64,000 nucleotides of DNA, taken from Eleginops maclovinus (lineage: Eukaryota > Chordata > Actinopteri > Perciformes > Eleginopidae). The DNA lies in contig NC_086370.1 of the NCBI RefSeq assembly GCF_036324505.1, positions 11,518,512 through 11,582,511 of the forward strand, read 5' to 3'. The position numbers were made by a program, and so were the translations under genes. Of this stretch, positions 27,201-41,252 are shown in pieces (position 1 is the first letter of the stretch; each line of letters starts with the position of its first letter). Under the pieces are notes generated by a model. The model saw nothing but the letters and a program-made list of their open reading frames with translations. It had not been told where the DNA came from and made no database searches.

Positions 27201-27610
27201 CCCTTGATCAAATGTCACCCCACCCCCGATTATATGTAAACGTTCACTTAATTTCAATGAAATTAATTGTAAACTTTAGTCATTATTGACATGTTAAATG
27301 TAATGTTTGAACACTTGGCAGATGCACAAATCATAAAAGTGAAACATTCAAAGACCTAATGGAGTATTGCAGATTCATTCCAAACAGACACATAAGCTTT
27401 TCTTTGCCATTTATTTTATTACTGATGGAGTCACAAGTTCCTGGCTCGTGCCATTACTTTGTCTCTAATCTTCAGCACCTATTAAGATTTCATGAAGTGG
27501 TAATGATTATACAATTACTTCGAGCTTGGGAATACCATAATAATGGCTACGATGACCCAGGTTTGTGAGTTTCTGGAGTGGATGTTTATAGATTAAAAAA
27601 CAAACACACA

Positions 27611-27632
27611 GACTGGCTGACTGGCTGGCTGG
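27611..27632. repeat. Short GACTGGCTG tandem repeat
   Basis: Five CTGG/CTGA-type tetranucleotide units in tandem inside the large intron. No function is suggested. Confidence 0.7.
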
Positions 27633-30600
27633 ACATTGATTTGTGTTGCTATCGACGAAAGGGTGGTGGGCAACACTGGCGCTCAACAGCAGTTACATTT
27701 TCATATAAATAACAGCAGCTTTCTGGTCTGTAATAGCCCCTGAAAATACTACATGGACAAAGGGAAGACAGGGTATTGATCTCAATACATCTGAGCATAT
27801 TTGAGGCTTTGGACAATGAGACAGCACTTGGATGGCATATCCTTAATTTTCCAAGAGTCTAAAAGAGACATTACAATCTACAGCAACCACATAACCTATG
27901 GTAACCCTCAGATGTACAGTACTGTAGCTGTTTTGGCTTCATACCTCATCAGACATAATGCTTCAGTGGTGAGTGAAGATTAAAACTTTGACTTTGAGTG
28001 TTAAGCTCAGTCGGGATGCAGCAGAGACATTGAATTCCCACAACAATTTTCTAAGTCTTTTATAGCAGCTCCTTGTCAGACACAAGGCTATTTCACAAGG
28101 CTATTGCACTGGTGAATTAAAGAGTTAAGGAGAAGCAAATACTTCAAGCATAACTGATTTATTAGGCCAAGTGAAGGGAGGAGACTAAGAGAAGAAAATG
28201 AATTAGGCCTCACATGCTCTTTTAATTACTGTTGTCAAGGTGTTTGCTTCGCCCTTCTGGGAAAAGCAAACCAAACCATCACTCACAGCAACTATTTAGA
28301 AGAGCCACAGAATGAGCTGTAAAGTTTAACACCTCTTCTATGGTGCAACATTTACTGCAACGTAAACAAAACTCAGCCTTTTCCCTGCGAAATCCCACTT
28401 CTCTACTGAGATAAGGTGCGCTGCAGGGTTGACAAAGTGAGCAGAATGAGGCCACTGATCCAGGGGTGCTCCTCTCACCTCATGTGCTTACCTGAGGGAT
28501 AGAAGAGGACAAAGGAACAACATGTGCCTGTCTGTTTGATCTCGCTGTAAGAGGCGAACTGCACATGTAGGCTGCTGACACGTCATGGACGCTTTGCTCT
28601 TGCACAGGCAGTACTGCTGGCCTTCATGATTATAGAAGAGGGCCTGAGACATATTTTCATGCACATGTGCACACATACACACACAGCCTATTCCTTTGAT
28701 GAGGTTGTGAAATAAGCTATATATGACCGGGGGCTGTGTTATAGTGCTTGGCAGCAATGTTATCCCTTGTAGCTGAGAGACAAGACATTCGCCAGACAGT
28801 CTGCCCTAACAGCAATAACAATAAGGAAAATACACAGGAGTCTTGCAATATTTTACTTGAATTTCGAATGCTAAAGTCTCTGTGTTACTCAATTGGACCT
28901 TAGTGATATTGACTGGCATCTATGGAGGATATAGGGAGGGTCACTAAATCCATTATTCATAAACGGGGGACAAGAGGAAGGTGAGTGTTTCTGCTGACAA
29001 TGTGGTTGCTATCCGAAGCCAAGAGACATTTTAAAAGCGGATATAGTTCCCCATCTCACCAAGCCGCAGTCAAGATTGGTTTCACTTGTGCTGACTTCTT
29101 ACGTCCAAACAGAAAGTCTTGCCTCTCAGTCTGTAGCATCCTGTGGCTCATTTTCTTTTTTAATGTTTGATGAGTCTGTGTGTTTTTCTTTCGGTGAAGT
29201 CAAACCATAACAGAAAAAACATCATTGTCTTGTTCTCGGCACACACATAGGGTAAGAGACTCCCTTCAATGACATATAATTAAATCTCCTCAGTCTCTTA
29301 AATGAAATAAATAAATCAGGGACTAAAGTTAACTGAGCTAAACACCAACAGCGTACACCAATTCGCCCACTGTGCCATGCGACAAAATGTTTCCACAGCA
29401 GCACATAATTAAAAACAGCATGCTTCTATGTGTACATTTTAAACAGGCTTGGATGGAAAGCACAAGGGGCTAGAGTTGAGAGCAGTGCAGCAGTGAAAAA
29501 GGTAATTAAGTTGACCAGAACAAGGCGAGCCGTCTGTTTAATATTTAATGCGGCCCCACACAAAGCACTGTGGAAGCCATCAACAACAGGGCACCAACAA
29601 CAATTATGAAATAATTAGCTGAGACACAGCCTGGAAGATTTTTCTTTGCCGGGGGTATGTGTAAGTAATTGTATACGTAATTTCAGACTTGGCCTGGTCC
29701 AAATTGACTTTGCTCTTTGCGTGACCCTGGTAAACACACAGGCAACACTTGGCTTAGGCTACAGTGTATGTGCATTTATTGTGGGCTAATGTGTACAGAG
29801 AAACCTGTATGCAAACGCTTGTTCAAAATATGAATGTTGTGTTTTTTAGAGAATGCACTTGATTTTGATGTCCATCTCAAATTTGAATTATTTAGCTTAT
29901 TGTGTGGAAACTGATATGATACTACTGATGAGAGGTGCTGCTTGCTCTCTAGTGAAGGGAAAGTTAAACCGTGGAATTCAGCTGATATTAACTGTCTCTA
30001 TTTCATGGGCCAAGATCGGGCATTGAACATATGACTAGACCAGTAGACCAGTCCAATCACAAGTATCTACATTGTCAGAGAAAACAAACACAAAATGACA
30101 CCCAACAGGTAGGGTGCACTTTCACTAATGAGAAAATACATTTGTATTTAAAATGTCATTAAAAAAATCATAAAATCAATACAAATTATTCTATGAAAAT
30201 ACATTTCAATCGTAGTTCTACTTTAGTGTTACTTTAAGCATGTGCATCCTCAGTATTGCATGCATTTTGTAAAACTTGATGAAAAAACCAACCGTTTAAT
30301 ATAATATGATTCTTAGAATAAGCGAGAACATCATATTGTATAATATAATCCTGGAGAAAATGTGCTCCATATGCATTAGCTGGGAGACGCTGTACTTCTG
30401 CTCACTGCAATGGAGCGAGAAGGAGTGAGACTATTTTTATCCAAGCCTGAGGGCTGGGGCAGCTGTGTCAAAAGTCAACAACTATAGTGACTCCATGCTG
30501 TGACACTCCGGTCCCAAACGCACACAAATCCACTCTCTATTTCGCATACCATACTATCACATAGCCACATAAGCAGAGACATGCTGAGATGTGTAATATA

Positions 30601-30948
30601 TTAAATAATTTGATGTTAAAAATTCTTATTCATTTATAGGAATATTTCTTACTAGAATCTAGATGAAAGGCTGATTTAGTACAAACTAAATCCATCCTTT
30701 GAGCTGCAATAAATAGAATGTCAATGCTCTTAACCTTGTAACCCAGAAGAAAAGTGAACATGCCTGGGAGTGTAACATTGAGGATGAAATCAAATTTACC
30801 CCATGTTAGCTATGGCAATATTGCTCTGTATGAAGCAGGCCCATAATGTATTGATGTACAGCTTTGAGAATGACAAGCTGTACTCACTGTGATTTGTTAC
30901 ACTAATAAAAGTGAAGACACATTATTGTCCTGCCCTCTCAAATATACA

Positions 30949-30983
<35 letters not shown>

Positions 30984-30996
30984 GTCACACACACAC
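30949..30996. repeat. Compound (TC)n-(AC)n microsatellite
   Basis: A 27-bp TC tract is followed by an interrupted TC segment and a short AC run. It is a typical compound microsatellite. The minus-strand transcript would be GA-rich here. Confidence 0.9.
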
Positions 30997-33900
30997 ATAC
31001 ACACACTCATTCCTCTTCATGGACCACTTGGCTTTGTAGTGGCAAAGAGCTTGAACAAATTGAGAAATGATTGGAATTGAAAGATGAGTAATGGTGATTC
31101 TAGCGCTGTCCCTTCTCAATATGGAGATGATGAGATTTGATTCTTTGAGGTCAGGTACATCATCCGAGCACAGCGGAGGCCCCGTCTATGACTAAAAGAG
31201 GTAGAAGGCTATTCACTCTTAAATACAAGCTTTTTTTTTTTACCACAATCAGTCACTGCTGACACAAAATCAATGCTATATTTACCAGTGCCATACTATT
31301 ACTACTAATCATCATCCTCTAAACAATTTCTGCTCGAGTGCTTTATGTTAACAATAAGATCTGTTAAAGGGTTTGGACGATTATCCTGTGTCCTCCCCGT
31401 TCATGTTTGAGAAGGTAACTCTACACTGTGGGACTAAATGTAGTCAATGGAGCCCCCCCTTTCTCTGCAATCTCCTCATCATGGTCAACGATTAACTCAG
31501 CAATACGGAGCCATTTGCCTAGCTTTGCAAATACTGTACACTGCACTGCAAAATGCCAAACATAACGACTAGCAAACGGCAGTTCTGCTTTCATTGACAC
31601 TCAGTGAAATTACAGGAAAAGTGAGGAGGAATGGAAATGGCATCTGAATGTGATTTTTAAATGGGGCAGAGCACACTAAAGTGATTTTGTCAATATGCAG
31701 TTGTGTAACTATCATTCTTTTAAACGATTAATGATCCACTTTTACAGAAGAAAGACTGACTAAAACTAGAAAAACCAAAGTGTTCCAACACGACCTAAAT
31801 AAAAGAAAATACAATTGACTGCCTCTCCATCTATGGTATTCTACTGATGATTCTCAAATGACATGCTCTGTTGCTTTTAGACCTTTCAACAGAAGTGGCG
31901 AAGGTTGGCAGCTCCTGGCTGTCTTAAGTTATTGTCCCAGTGAGCCGGGGAAACTGCAAAAGTAAGAGTGACTTGTGTCAGCACAAACCGTGGAAACTCT
32001 CATCTATGGATGTGTTTACGTCTACCCTCTGTCCGGTAGAGCATGACAGTCCAATGATGAATAATGTCACGGGGAACAAATATGTGTTTGGGCACGTCTT
32101 TCGAAACCAAAGTACTTTTTTTTGCGAGTTCTAACATAGTGTAGGTAAAAAAACCTGTTGAAAATAACCAGCTACTGTCATTTTCAAAATCTGAAACTGA
32201 AATGTTCAGTTCTTTAGTTATCTTAGTATTTGTTTTGCTGGAGGAAACAACCAGGAATTCTGCATGGTCCGTTTTTTTATTTTCTCCCGCTAGTCTCCAA
32301 CAACTGGTTTAACAAACAGGATTGAGTTTCGAGCAGATTCAATGGGATGTGCTATTTTAATTTTAATTTGAAACAACATGGTCTCTTTAATTTAGAATCT
32401 GCTTAAAACTCACATTGTGATAAAACTAAACATTCCATCCCTATCCTTGGTTTGTTACCATAGCAGCATCATATACAGTGAGGAGACAACTTCTCAAACA
32501 CTATACCCAACAAATAATTATTATTTAAAGATGATCAGCTGAATGTGGATTCCAACTCCTTATCTGCACTGACCTAGACAGTAGCATTAGTGCGTCTGTA
32601 CCTGCATTTCTATTCCATTTGTTTGTATTTCCACAATAACATGGAATCTGTCAGTAGCTGTAGAGGTGTGCTAATATCTGATGGATGTGCCTGTACCAAG
32701 CAAGCAACACATAAAAGCACTGAATCCTGGGGGTATTGCATGCAGTTTGCTTATAGGTCTGCGTGCAGAGCGAGCAGGAGAGGTAATTACTGCGTCTGAA
32801 ACCTTAACACGAGTAGAGGATAAGAATGAGATCCTTTCCCCGGACAGGTGTTTTAATAGGAGTATGGGGGATAGCGTGACAGTGGTTTTCTCCTGAGACA
32901 TGCAGCACCTCTCCCAGGTAACAACGTCACCTGTAGCCTCAAACCAGACTGCACAGTTCTCATTTAATGGAGCATGTGATTCAGCATAATCATAACTCAA
33001 ACAGTGAGGTGAACTGCGAAAACACATAAAAGGTGACATTTTCTTGCTTCAAAATGGAGATACCAAGACAGTTGGCCCCAAAGTCTTTTTTTCTAGCCAT
33101 TTTACATGATTAATAGGCTAGAGAACAGGAGTTGAAACTGCGATTAAAGGTGTATTCCATCAGAAGAAAACCCCCTTTCTAGTAGTCAGCTAAAGGAGGA
33201 CTGAGGGGAGCAATGCTCCACCAGAGAAGTCATTATTTCTCCACCATCCCCTCTGCTCTATGGAATATATTAACTTCACAGTGTCGCTGTCTTAGCCAGA
33301 GTGCCTTCATTGCTTGTTTTTTTAAAGGGCTGCATGCAATTAGAAGAAGGGAAAGGAGAAAGTGCTTGGAATAGTCTCCAACCCCCACACAGATTGACTA
33401 CCAGCACAAAACAAGCTCAGTTGGCCCCTCAGGGCCCTGACTGAGACTGAGGAGAGCCTCAGATTCTCACTGTCACCGCTGCTCATTGACAACAAAAAGG
33501 AAGAAAACAACTGCAAAGCCTCCGTTTTACAGCGTAAATGGCTTTCTAAAAATGTAGGGATGGATTTCCAATAACAGACAGCCGTCCTTGTCTTTGAATG
33601 AAAATAATATTTCCTCTGTAGAGGAATAAAATACCTTGACAGTATTAAAGTAAAAATCCACCTTTACCTTAGTATTGGTGGTAAAATGATTCAGACATTG
33701 CACAGTCAAAGTATTTCCCTGTTTAACAAAGAAGTTACCCCCACATCGTATAAACTTTGCTATAATTATTCTTGTAGGGATTACGGTGCCGCAAACACCA
33801 AGAATCATTACACCTATAATTCCCTGTTTTACATAATGTCACAGCGACTATTTCCCTGGATTTGCCTTGCAGTTTTAGTGCAATTATTAATATAAAAATG

Positions 33901-34326
33901 GCTGATACTTTGCTGGGGTGTACCATCATCCACAAACAAATCTTAGATCCACACATGATACTTGTCCAGGTGACCTCTTGATTATGCTTCACCTTCGAAA
34001 AAATGATAGGGATTGTGGAGAATCATGATAATTGGAGAAACGGCAGAGGCATTATTATGAATCTAGTCTTCCTTCTATGTGCGCTACAGTAATGAGCCTG
34101 AGGAAAGTGATTGTCGTACATTAGATGGTTCACTGACTTCACAGTCATTGTCTTTATCTGCGATAGAAAGGAGAGGCGGGGGAAGGATCGCAATTCCTTT
34201 GAGGTGCATTTAAATCATGGTCTCCACATATTACTCAGAAAATTCCCTCTTGAGAGTGTGAGCTGAGATGGCGTCCTTCAAGCCCCGCTGGGTTTCCTGT
34301 CATCATGAAATGGGAGCAGGAGATTA

Positions 34327-34371
34327 GGGGGGGTGAGGGATGTAGAGGATGGAAGGGGGGGGATGGGGGGG
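34327..34371 (+). repeat. G-rich run with G-quadruplex potential
   Basis: Runs of 7, 3, 8 and 7 guanines are separated by short linkers on the plus strand. A DNA G-quadruplex is possible on this strand. The neurexin transcript would be C-rich instead. Confidence 0.5.
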
Positions 34372-36825
34372 TAAATACTGAAATCTGGTCTAATCCCATC
34401 TCATACAGCTGAAGATACACTCCTCCTTAGACATTTCGGCTCACAGCTGAGGATAAATGGAAGGAATGAGGGGAATACCATTGGGAATGAGCCTTATAAT
34501 ATATTGTTTGGAAAGAGTGCATCTCCGAATAAACTAACCACTCCAAAATTGGTTTATACATATTCAATAACGTCAATCATCTAGCATGTCACACTGGCAA
34601 ATGAAAAAAAGTAAATTTCCCCAAAGTAAATGAAACTAACTCGCTCCCAACTCAATGTTATAAAAAAAGGGCCACAAAGGTATTCTATTATTTCAGAATT
34701 TCAGTGTGAGCCACTAAGGGTTGAGTTCAACCAGATACATTTTTTGCAGGTGACTAGCTGAGTGCTTCTATTCTTGCATAAGAAATGCATCAAAGTGGCA
34801 ATTTTACACAGCTCATTGTGTTTAATGGAGTGCTGTAAAAGACGTCCATTCGACTGTAATTAATGAGGAAAGGACAGAAGCGTGGAACACATATCTAGAG
34901 GGTTTTCATCATAAGTATTCCAATTTCAAAATATTATTGTGATTTAATTTGCTGCAATTCTAATGTTTGACTGCAGCACAAAGCTAAGGAAAACCTCCCT
35001 TATGACAATTAATCAGTTATACTTCGTTGGAATACAAGTCGCTTTTATTACTCCCTTTAAACACAATGACAGTTTTATCGGCCATCAGTTTCGTTATAAT
35101 ACCATTTAATAAGACATGTTTATTTGATGTTTCACTGATATCATTTGGCAAAACACTGTTGCAACTTTAGGCTGCACAGCACATACATCTTGTAACACAT
35201 TTACATTCTAGGTGCGCTTTTAAGCAGCCCTTTTGCTCATCCTAAATTACTAGACAAATAAACAATCCAAAGCACAACTTTTGTGCCCCCATTCGTGCTG
35301 CTGCTTTGTTGTTCTCTCACGCTTCTCTCATTTTCTAATCAAATGCAACATTTCATAAACCCCCCAGATTAATGTGTAGCAATAAATAAATAGGAAGGAG
35401 CATTCTAAGTGACTGCTGATGCGAGAGGAGAGGGGATTCTCACAACACACTACCCCTGCTGTAAGAACATGCCTTATCAACATTTTCCGTCAACGGTATG
35501 CTGCACATTTCATCAGCAAAGCTACGCATGCATCTGCGGATAGGTACATGATCTTCCCGCCTTGTTTTTTCTCTCTCACCTCTCCTTTCAGCACAGTTAA
35601 AGTCTCTACCGCTTACATTCATCAGTCTTCAACAGTGAACTTAAAATCTGGCTACGTCGGAGACTGTCTCCTTTAGAGATGTTTCCACTAAGTCTTCCAA
35701 GAGCAAATGTCTTTTTGCTCCAGTGTAGACAGAGATATATTTTAATGGACAGCAGTAATAGCTTTTAAGGTTTTAACATGCTACATACTTCAAAGTATGT
35801 AATGCACCAGCAGCAAACCCACACATATCTACCAATCCTCCTTTATGTCTGGTAAGGAGGACCTGAATGAGAATGAAATATATGGTATTTAAATGATATG
35901 CAAAAGGGTAGGAATTGTTCAGCAATAAGTTAGAGCGTGTGCGTGATGTACAAGCAAGTGAGAAAAATGTGTATGTATATCAGTTCAGTACTGCATTGGG
36001 ATGAGCTACCTGCCAAAACCCTGTTGTGCCATTTAATTTAAAAAGGTGCCCTGCCTATGCAAATCATTGGAGAGGACATTTTTCATCACTCACATAAAAA
36101 TAGTGTATAAAGGAAATCTCGATTGTTTTATCCCTGTTCAGGTGTTTGTTGCAGATGAACAGAAGCCTAGAAATCTGCCGAACACACAAGGTTCTAAGAG
36201 GAGCATTTACACATCTGTCCTTTTACACCCATATTCCAATTTCTGTTCCTTTGAACATCTTGTTTGCATCTCTGGTTGGCATTTGCTGATGAATGGAGTG
36301 TGTGAAAAAGGTTGTATCCTTTTAAATTGGTCGGTTACTCTTGGATTAAAACGAGGGGATAAAAAAACTCTGGGCCCTGAGGAAAGGTAGGAAACAACAA
36401 TACGAAAAAGCAAATGTTGGTAAATGCAGATGTGTCTCAGAAGAACAACAACAAGGCGCTTATCCTCAGGACAGGCCTTCTTATGTCACTGTGTGCAAAC
36501 TCAATGTGTGAATATTGGTGTGTGTTTGATGAGACCTTCAAGACCAATTTGTGTTTGTAAGTGTGTGCTGATCTGTAGTTTTTCTTTGTGTGTGCATGTA
36601 TTGTTCATGTGTGCTCCTGGCCAGTATTAGTGTTGTCATGCGTTCAAACGTATTTGTATTATCGGGGCTGCACGCACTTATAAATGTTAAGAATAAACAA
36701 TTGAGAAACTTATTATTTTTTGTAGTTAATTATAAAACCACCATGGGAATAATATCACGGTAGAATAAACAATGTTATCAATATAATTGTGAAATTAACA
36801 GTCCAAACATGTACAGGCTGATCGC

Positions 36826-37120
36826 TATGGCTGGAACTAATGATTCATTTCAGTATAGATTATTCTGCGGATTATTTTCTGCATGAAAAATGTCTATAAA
36901 ATAAAGGAAAATGCTGAAAAATATGCATCTCAGTTCCTCAGTGTCCAAGGAGATGTCTTTAAATGTCTTGTTGTGTTGGGTGTAAGATGTATTTAATATA
37001 ATATGAATCAGCGTAAAGGAAGAAAAAGGCACATTTTAGCAGCTGAAAACAGCATTTTTCTGAAATGTTTGCAATGAAAAGTTCTGGCTTTTCGATTATC
37101 AAAATACTTGCGTTATTGTT
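36826..37120 (+). mobile_element. Degenerate copy of a common percomorph interspersed repeat
   Basis: The segment reads, in order, GGCTGGAACTAATGATT, GCGGATTATTTTCTGCAT, TCTATAAAATAAAGGAAAAT, AAGGAGATGTCTTTAAATG and TTTTCGATTATCAAAATA. From memory, this order matches a very abundant non-autonomous repeat of percomorph fishes, which starts with a GCTGCAACTAATGATTATTTTC-like sequence and contains GTCTATAAAATGTCAGAAAATAGTGAAAAATG and AAATGTCTTGTT. The copy is diverged and seems to lack the usual final inverted end. It carries no coding sequence. It is the main sequence evidence for a percomorph host. The family name would need a repeat-database search. Confidence 0.65.
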
Positions 37121-38022
37121 TTTCCACCTGTGGTTACAGATATTCATTTGTTACTTTATTCCACATTATTATTGATGTGTCATGTTAAAGACAGATGTCT
37201 GACCTTTCTAAGGTCTAGCACCTCTCAGCACCATACCCCAACAAGTCCATCGTGGATTAGTTGCTACTCTGTCTGCATAAAAGGACATTTGGAGCATTTA
37301 CAGGAAAAATGATGGCAGTGTTGTAAATTTGAGTTTAAATGAAATAAAAATGGTGCTGATGGATGTGCAGAAAACATCAAGCCTTACCCTTACTACTACT
37401 CTTATTTTACTCTGGCCAGCAGGGGGGACCGCAGTCCCTACAGCACCCCCCCTTCCCGCGCTAATGAGTGTTGTTGTCAGTAAGTGGTGCTGGCGGGAGG
37501 AAGGTCATGTGGCAGCCAGAAAAATTATGTCCAGGTCGGAGATGCACTGTATGGAACCAACCCTTATTACTGCACCATTTCCATCAGTCACACTCACACT
37601 CACACATTCACTCACACATTCACTAACACACCACAAGAAGTGAGAAAGCTTTCAACATAAACATGTTGATGGTCATACATGTTGCTTTTGTCATTAAATC
37701 ATGGTGTCAGTCTGCTAAATACTCTATAATATAGAACATGTGTTTTGGTTTAAAAAATTGGATTCACTGCAACTTAACAACTTAATGAAATTGTGCCATT
37801 CTTATTGGTAAGTAAGCTATCATTTTTTTCCAACTGCATCCCGTCTATTCTTTTTCAGTGGAAAGAGTAAGCTAAAAAAAAAGAAGAAATGTGCTATAAC
37901 CAAAACGTTGGCAGGCAACAGTGAAGGATCCCACCACTTCGATTGATTTATCCTAATGTGATGCATGCACAGTGTAATGTGGAATTTTGTTCTTATAGGA
38001 AACTAATAGGGTGTTATCTTAC

Positions 38023-38204
38023 GATGTGGAGTTTCAGGAAGTCTCCGAGACCAGAGGAGCTGTCCACCCTCACCAGGACAGCATCCTTCAGGTGTGTGCT
38101 GAAGCCGATGGCCAGCCGGTCTGCCCTCGTGCTGGGACGATCATTTGGCGGCCATGTGTATGTGATCAGTCCACCATCTCGTCCAAATATGTACGTTGTT
38201 CCCG
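38023..38204 (-). CDS. nrxn1: Neurexin exon shared by alpha and beta forms, first part of LNS6 domain
   Basis: Internal coding exon of 182 bp on the minus strand with a TTTCCTGTAG acceptor and a GTAAGA donor. It starts with the last two bases of a split codon (CG, phase 1) and ends in phase 0 after LKLHI. It encodes 60 complete residues, 84-143 of the beta form. Diagnostic motifs are [31 protein letters not shown] and [19 protein letters not shown], all characteristic of the neurexin LNS6 domain. [10 protein letters not shown] and VDSSSGLGD favour neurexin-1, whereas LITYTW and DFL resemble neurexin-2 or -3, so it is probably a diverged teleost nrxn1 co-orthologue. The aspartate of GLGD corresponds, as I recall the Nrx1-beta structure, to Asp137, a side-chain ligand of the calcium at the neuroligin interface. 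Phase 1 at the 5' end allows splicing from either the beta exon at 54644 or an upstream alpha exon. Confidence 0.96.
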
Positions 38205-41023
38205 CTACAGGAAATTAAAGGAGAGAGGACAAATATTAGAGGTTAATAGTGTATTCCCTGTACTAGGCGTGAACCACTAACTGTCAACAAAAACACATTA
38301 TTAACACAGCAAAGCCGGCATCCATGCCATGTGTACAGAGCACCGTCAGTCTGAAGTGTTTCATTGTGCTGAGTAATGACTTTGCTAAGCACTGAGCAAC
38401 ATATCACTCTTGAACAGCTCTCAGCCCCATCTGAGGGTTTAAGTACACTCATGTCAATTCATGAGACGGGAAAAATTCAGCAGAAATGAGGGAGGCAGGT
38501 ACTGCTGCCGCTTTCCTCATAATGCTGCACAATTACTCAGTTTTACTGCCACTGCCTGCTTCACCTCTCAAAGGAACAGATACAAGCGAATGCAGGAGGA
38601 TTCGCAGCGGTGTCCCCGATGCCCAGGTAACCAGCATGCCAAACCGATCACCTCCCTGTCTCTCACGCTTCATTAGCAGCCTCAAAGGCAGACGCAGCAT
38701 TATTGACTGACTGGTCCAATTATGCCCTCTTTTTGACCTCCAAACCAGCTACTTCCTGTCTCGCTGAATTAGCTGGTTTTCTTTAGCAGCAGTATAAAAG
38801 GTTTGAACGTGACCTGGTAGATGGAAGATTGGTCCTAATTATGTAGCTATTCAGTAAGAAAGGGCCTTGCGGCATCATGCCACTGCTCTAGTCAAATTGA
38901 TGGTAAGAAATAAGTCTGTCTAGACTAATGAAGGAAGTGTTCTATAAAAGGTGGCAGTTTGTTCATGTATAAAGTCACAGCCTAAGGTTTTGACGCTTCT
39001 GAACCATCAAGCTCTTCACTATTTCAGAGCTGTCGGAGTTATGTCAGTCAAATAATGCCTATTCTTCTTAATTAGAAAACGTCATTGGGAACGTGCATCA
39101 ATGCATTCCTGCCAGGACATAGAAATGTATGCTTGGGGGATAAAGTGTGTATACGAGTGTATGCAACTGGGAATGAATAAGTATGCGATTGGGAAATAAA
39201 TGCCTGTGGGAAAGGCTGAAAATAAATGCAGCTGTCAGATTAGCATAAAAACAGCTATCTTCATGAAAAATTAGTGCTCTGCTTGTGTGTTATTCATATA
39301 CATGTGTGTGTATGTGTGTGAGTGAGAAAGAGAAACCAAGAGAGAGCGAAAGACAGAGTGTGTTAATATTCATAGAGAGGAGGGAGTTAAACAGCCTGAG
39401 CCTGAACAATGGATTATAAATCATTCTGACTGTAATTCCAATATTTTCTTGTAAACCAGTTCACGAGAAAATAAAACTATCGATATATTTTGGATTTATT
39501 TATATATTTCTGCTGTTTTCCTCCCTCTGGCTTTTCTTCACAGAGAAGTGATTAAAGCGCGTCACTCTACTATCAAGTTCCCTTTCCAATTCCACTCCCT
39601 CATTTGAATCAATACACACTGTCAACCATTAGCTAAAAAGAATTGCATCATTAATTAACGATAATGTGATTAACAAATGATGTCGGGACATACAGATCTA
39701 TGGCGGGATTTATTGTTTTCATAAAGCATAACTCGCATTTGTAAGACGTAATGAAATAACAGTGTAAGCATTCTTGTTCGCCTAATGGATAAAGCGTTAT
39801 GAAGCTTGATGACTTCCACAAAGGAAAAGACATTATGCGTAATATATTCGCGATGCAGGCATCATTTCTTTTTCATGAAGTCTGCCGGCTACCACTGAAA
39901 AACCCTCCCTTGTTCCACTAATGCATATCTGATGTTGGCCCCTTCACAGAGCAATATCCAATTCATGTAGCTCGCGCTGGACTGTTGTCACTGTCTTTGA
40001 GTTTCCCCCCAAGCCACAAACATTTGCTCCATGCTCCAGCTTATTATAATTAAGCTCTTTTAAACCATGTCAGTGTTGGAACTCACTGGGCCCTTAAGCA
40101 TCCATTTCCCCCTCTGTCTATTCATACGATTTGACACCCACTTTATCCCACTGACAGCTTATTTACTGTTGGTGACCTCCAAAAAAACCCCACAGTATAA
40201 TATAAAGATTACTCATTTCAGTGGACTGGTGTCTTGCTAGTAGCTCCCTTAAGCTAAATGGATAAATATCAACACCCTCATGTCAAGTCACCAAAGGTCA
40301 ACCAAACCAACTACTCTACTCTCACGTGTAGATTATATAAATGGTTCCAGAGAAGATTCAGAGAGGAGAGATAATAAGGTTGCCAATATGTGGTAAATAA
40401 GTCTAAAATCCATACAAGCATGTAGGACTAGTGAAAGACTCCTTGAGGGACTGTTGGGGATTAAAAAACATGGAGGAACATGGCTAATGCACACCTACTC
40501 AGAACTGCAGTGGCATGAAATCAGCAGACACGTGCCTGTGTAACTCCAGTGGTGGGAGTAATTACGCACAAGCTCCGCATTTGCTATTTGTGTGCCCTAC
40601 TGGGACATTGGGCACACTATGGATCTGTTGTTGTCATTAGATACAGTAGTGCCCTGGAAATACTCGGCTGCTTGTTGTCTCTTTAATTTGAGGAGAGTTT
40701 TCAGTTAATTCCCTCTTTGCCCACGTGTAATATTAAAGAACAAGTAATTAAAGGACAATATCAAGATACAATGAGGGGCTTTGCAAATCTACCTGTCTCT
40801 TAATTAAATATGGACCCCTGTCTTGTTTATCATGTCTTAGGTGACTTTTTGTGTCTAATTAACCAGAAAGTTTGTTTCAATTATTTATCGAGCAGCAAAA
40901 CGTTAAAAGGTGTAGTTTCCCAATTATACTCACAAAAATGCTCCAGATTGATGTTGCATTAAACTATGACGTATGCTAACTATATTTATGGAAGAAAAAA
41001 CCTGATGGTCGAATGGCATTATA

Positions 41024-41252
41024 CAGCCGCGGAAAAAATGAAGAGCCCACACCAATTGTTTCTTAAATCTTTATCTCTACATGTATGGCAGCCATTACAG
41101 TGTGTGTTGAATTCTAACCCAGGGAACAATTGCCAGTAGTTTATAGAACACAATAAATAAAACAAAAAAATAATTTAACTCAAAAGACGTACCTATAAAA
41201 AATAAAACAAGAGAAAGTGATAATGCTGAAGTGGTATTTTTTCCCGCGGCTG
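41024..41252. mobile_element. TA-flanked MITE (mariner-type target site), 229 bp
   Basis: The termini are inverted: CAGCCGCGGAAAAAAT at the left and ATTTTTTCCCGCGGCTG at the right, differing by one extra base. Each end is directly flanked by TA, the target-site duplication expected of Tc1/mariner-type transposition. The interior is AT-rich with no coding capacity, so this is a non-autonomous element. The sequence just outside the right end (…AATATTATGCAGCCCTATATGAT) resembles the end of another common fish repeat, so the element may have inserted into an older one. Confidence 0.85.

Noticed and set aside
32671..33039. 122-codon minus-strand open frame
   Set aside because: One of the longest frames, but there is no recognisable domain, it overlaps an equally long plus-strand frame, and codon use is not biased. 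Kept as intron.
33700..33808. Minus-strand frame with AKFIRCGGN, similar to VKFTRSGGN of the neurexin exon, suggesting a duplicated exon
   Set aside because: The likeness covers only about 15-20 bases (AAGTTTA…GTGGGGGTAA). The rest of the frame shares nothing with LNS6 and there are no matching splice sites, so chance is more likely than a relic duplicate.
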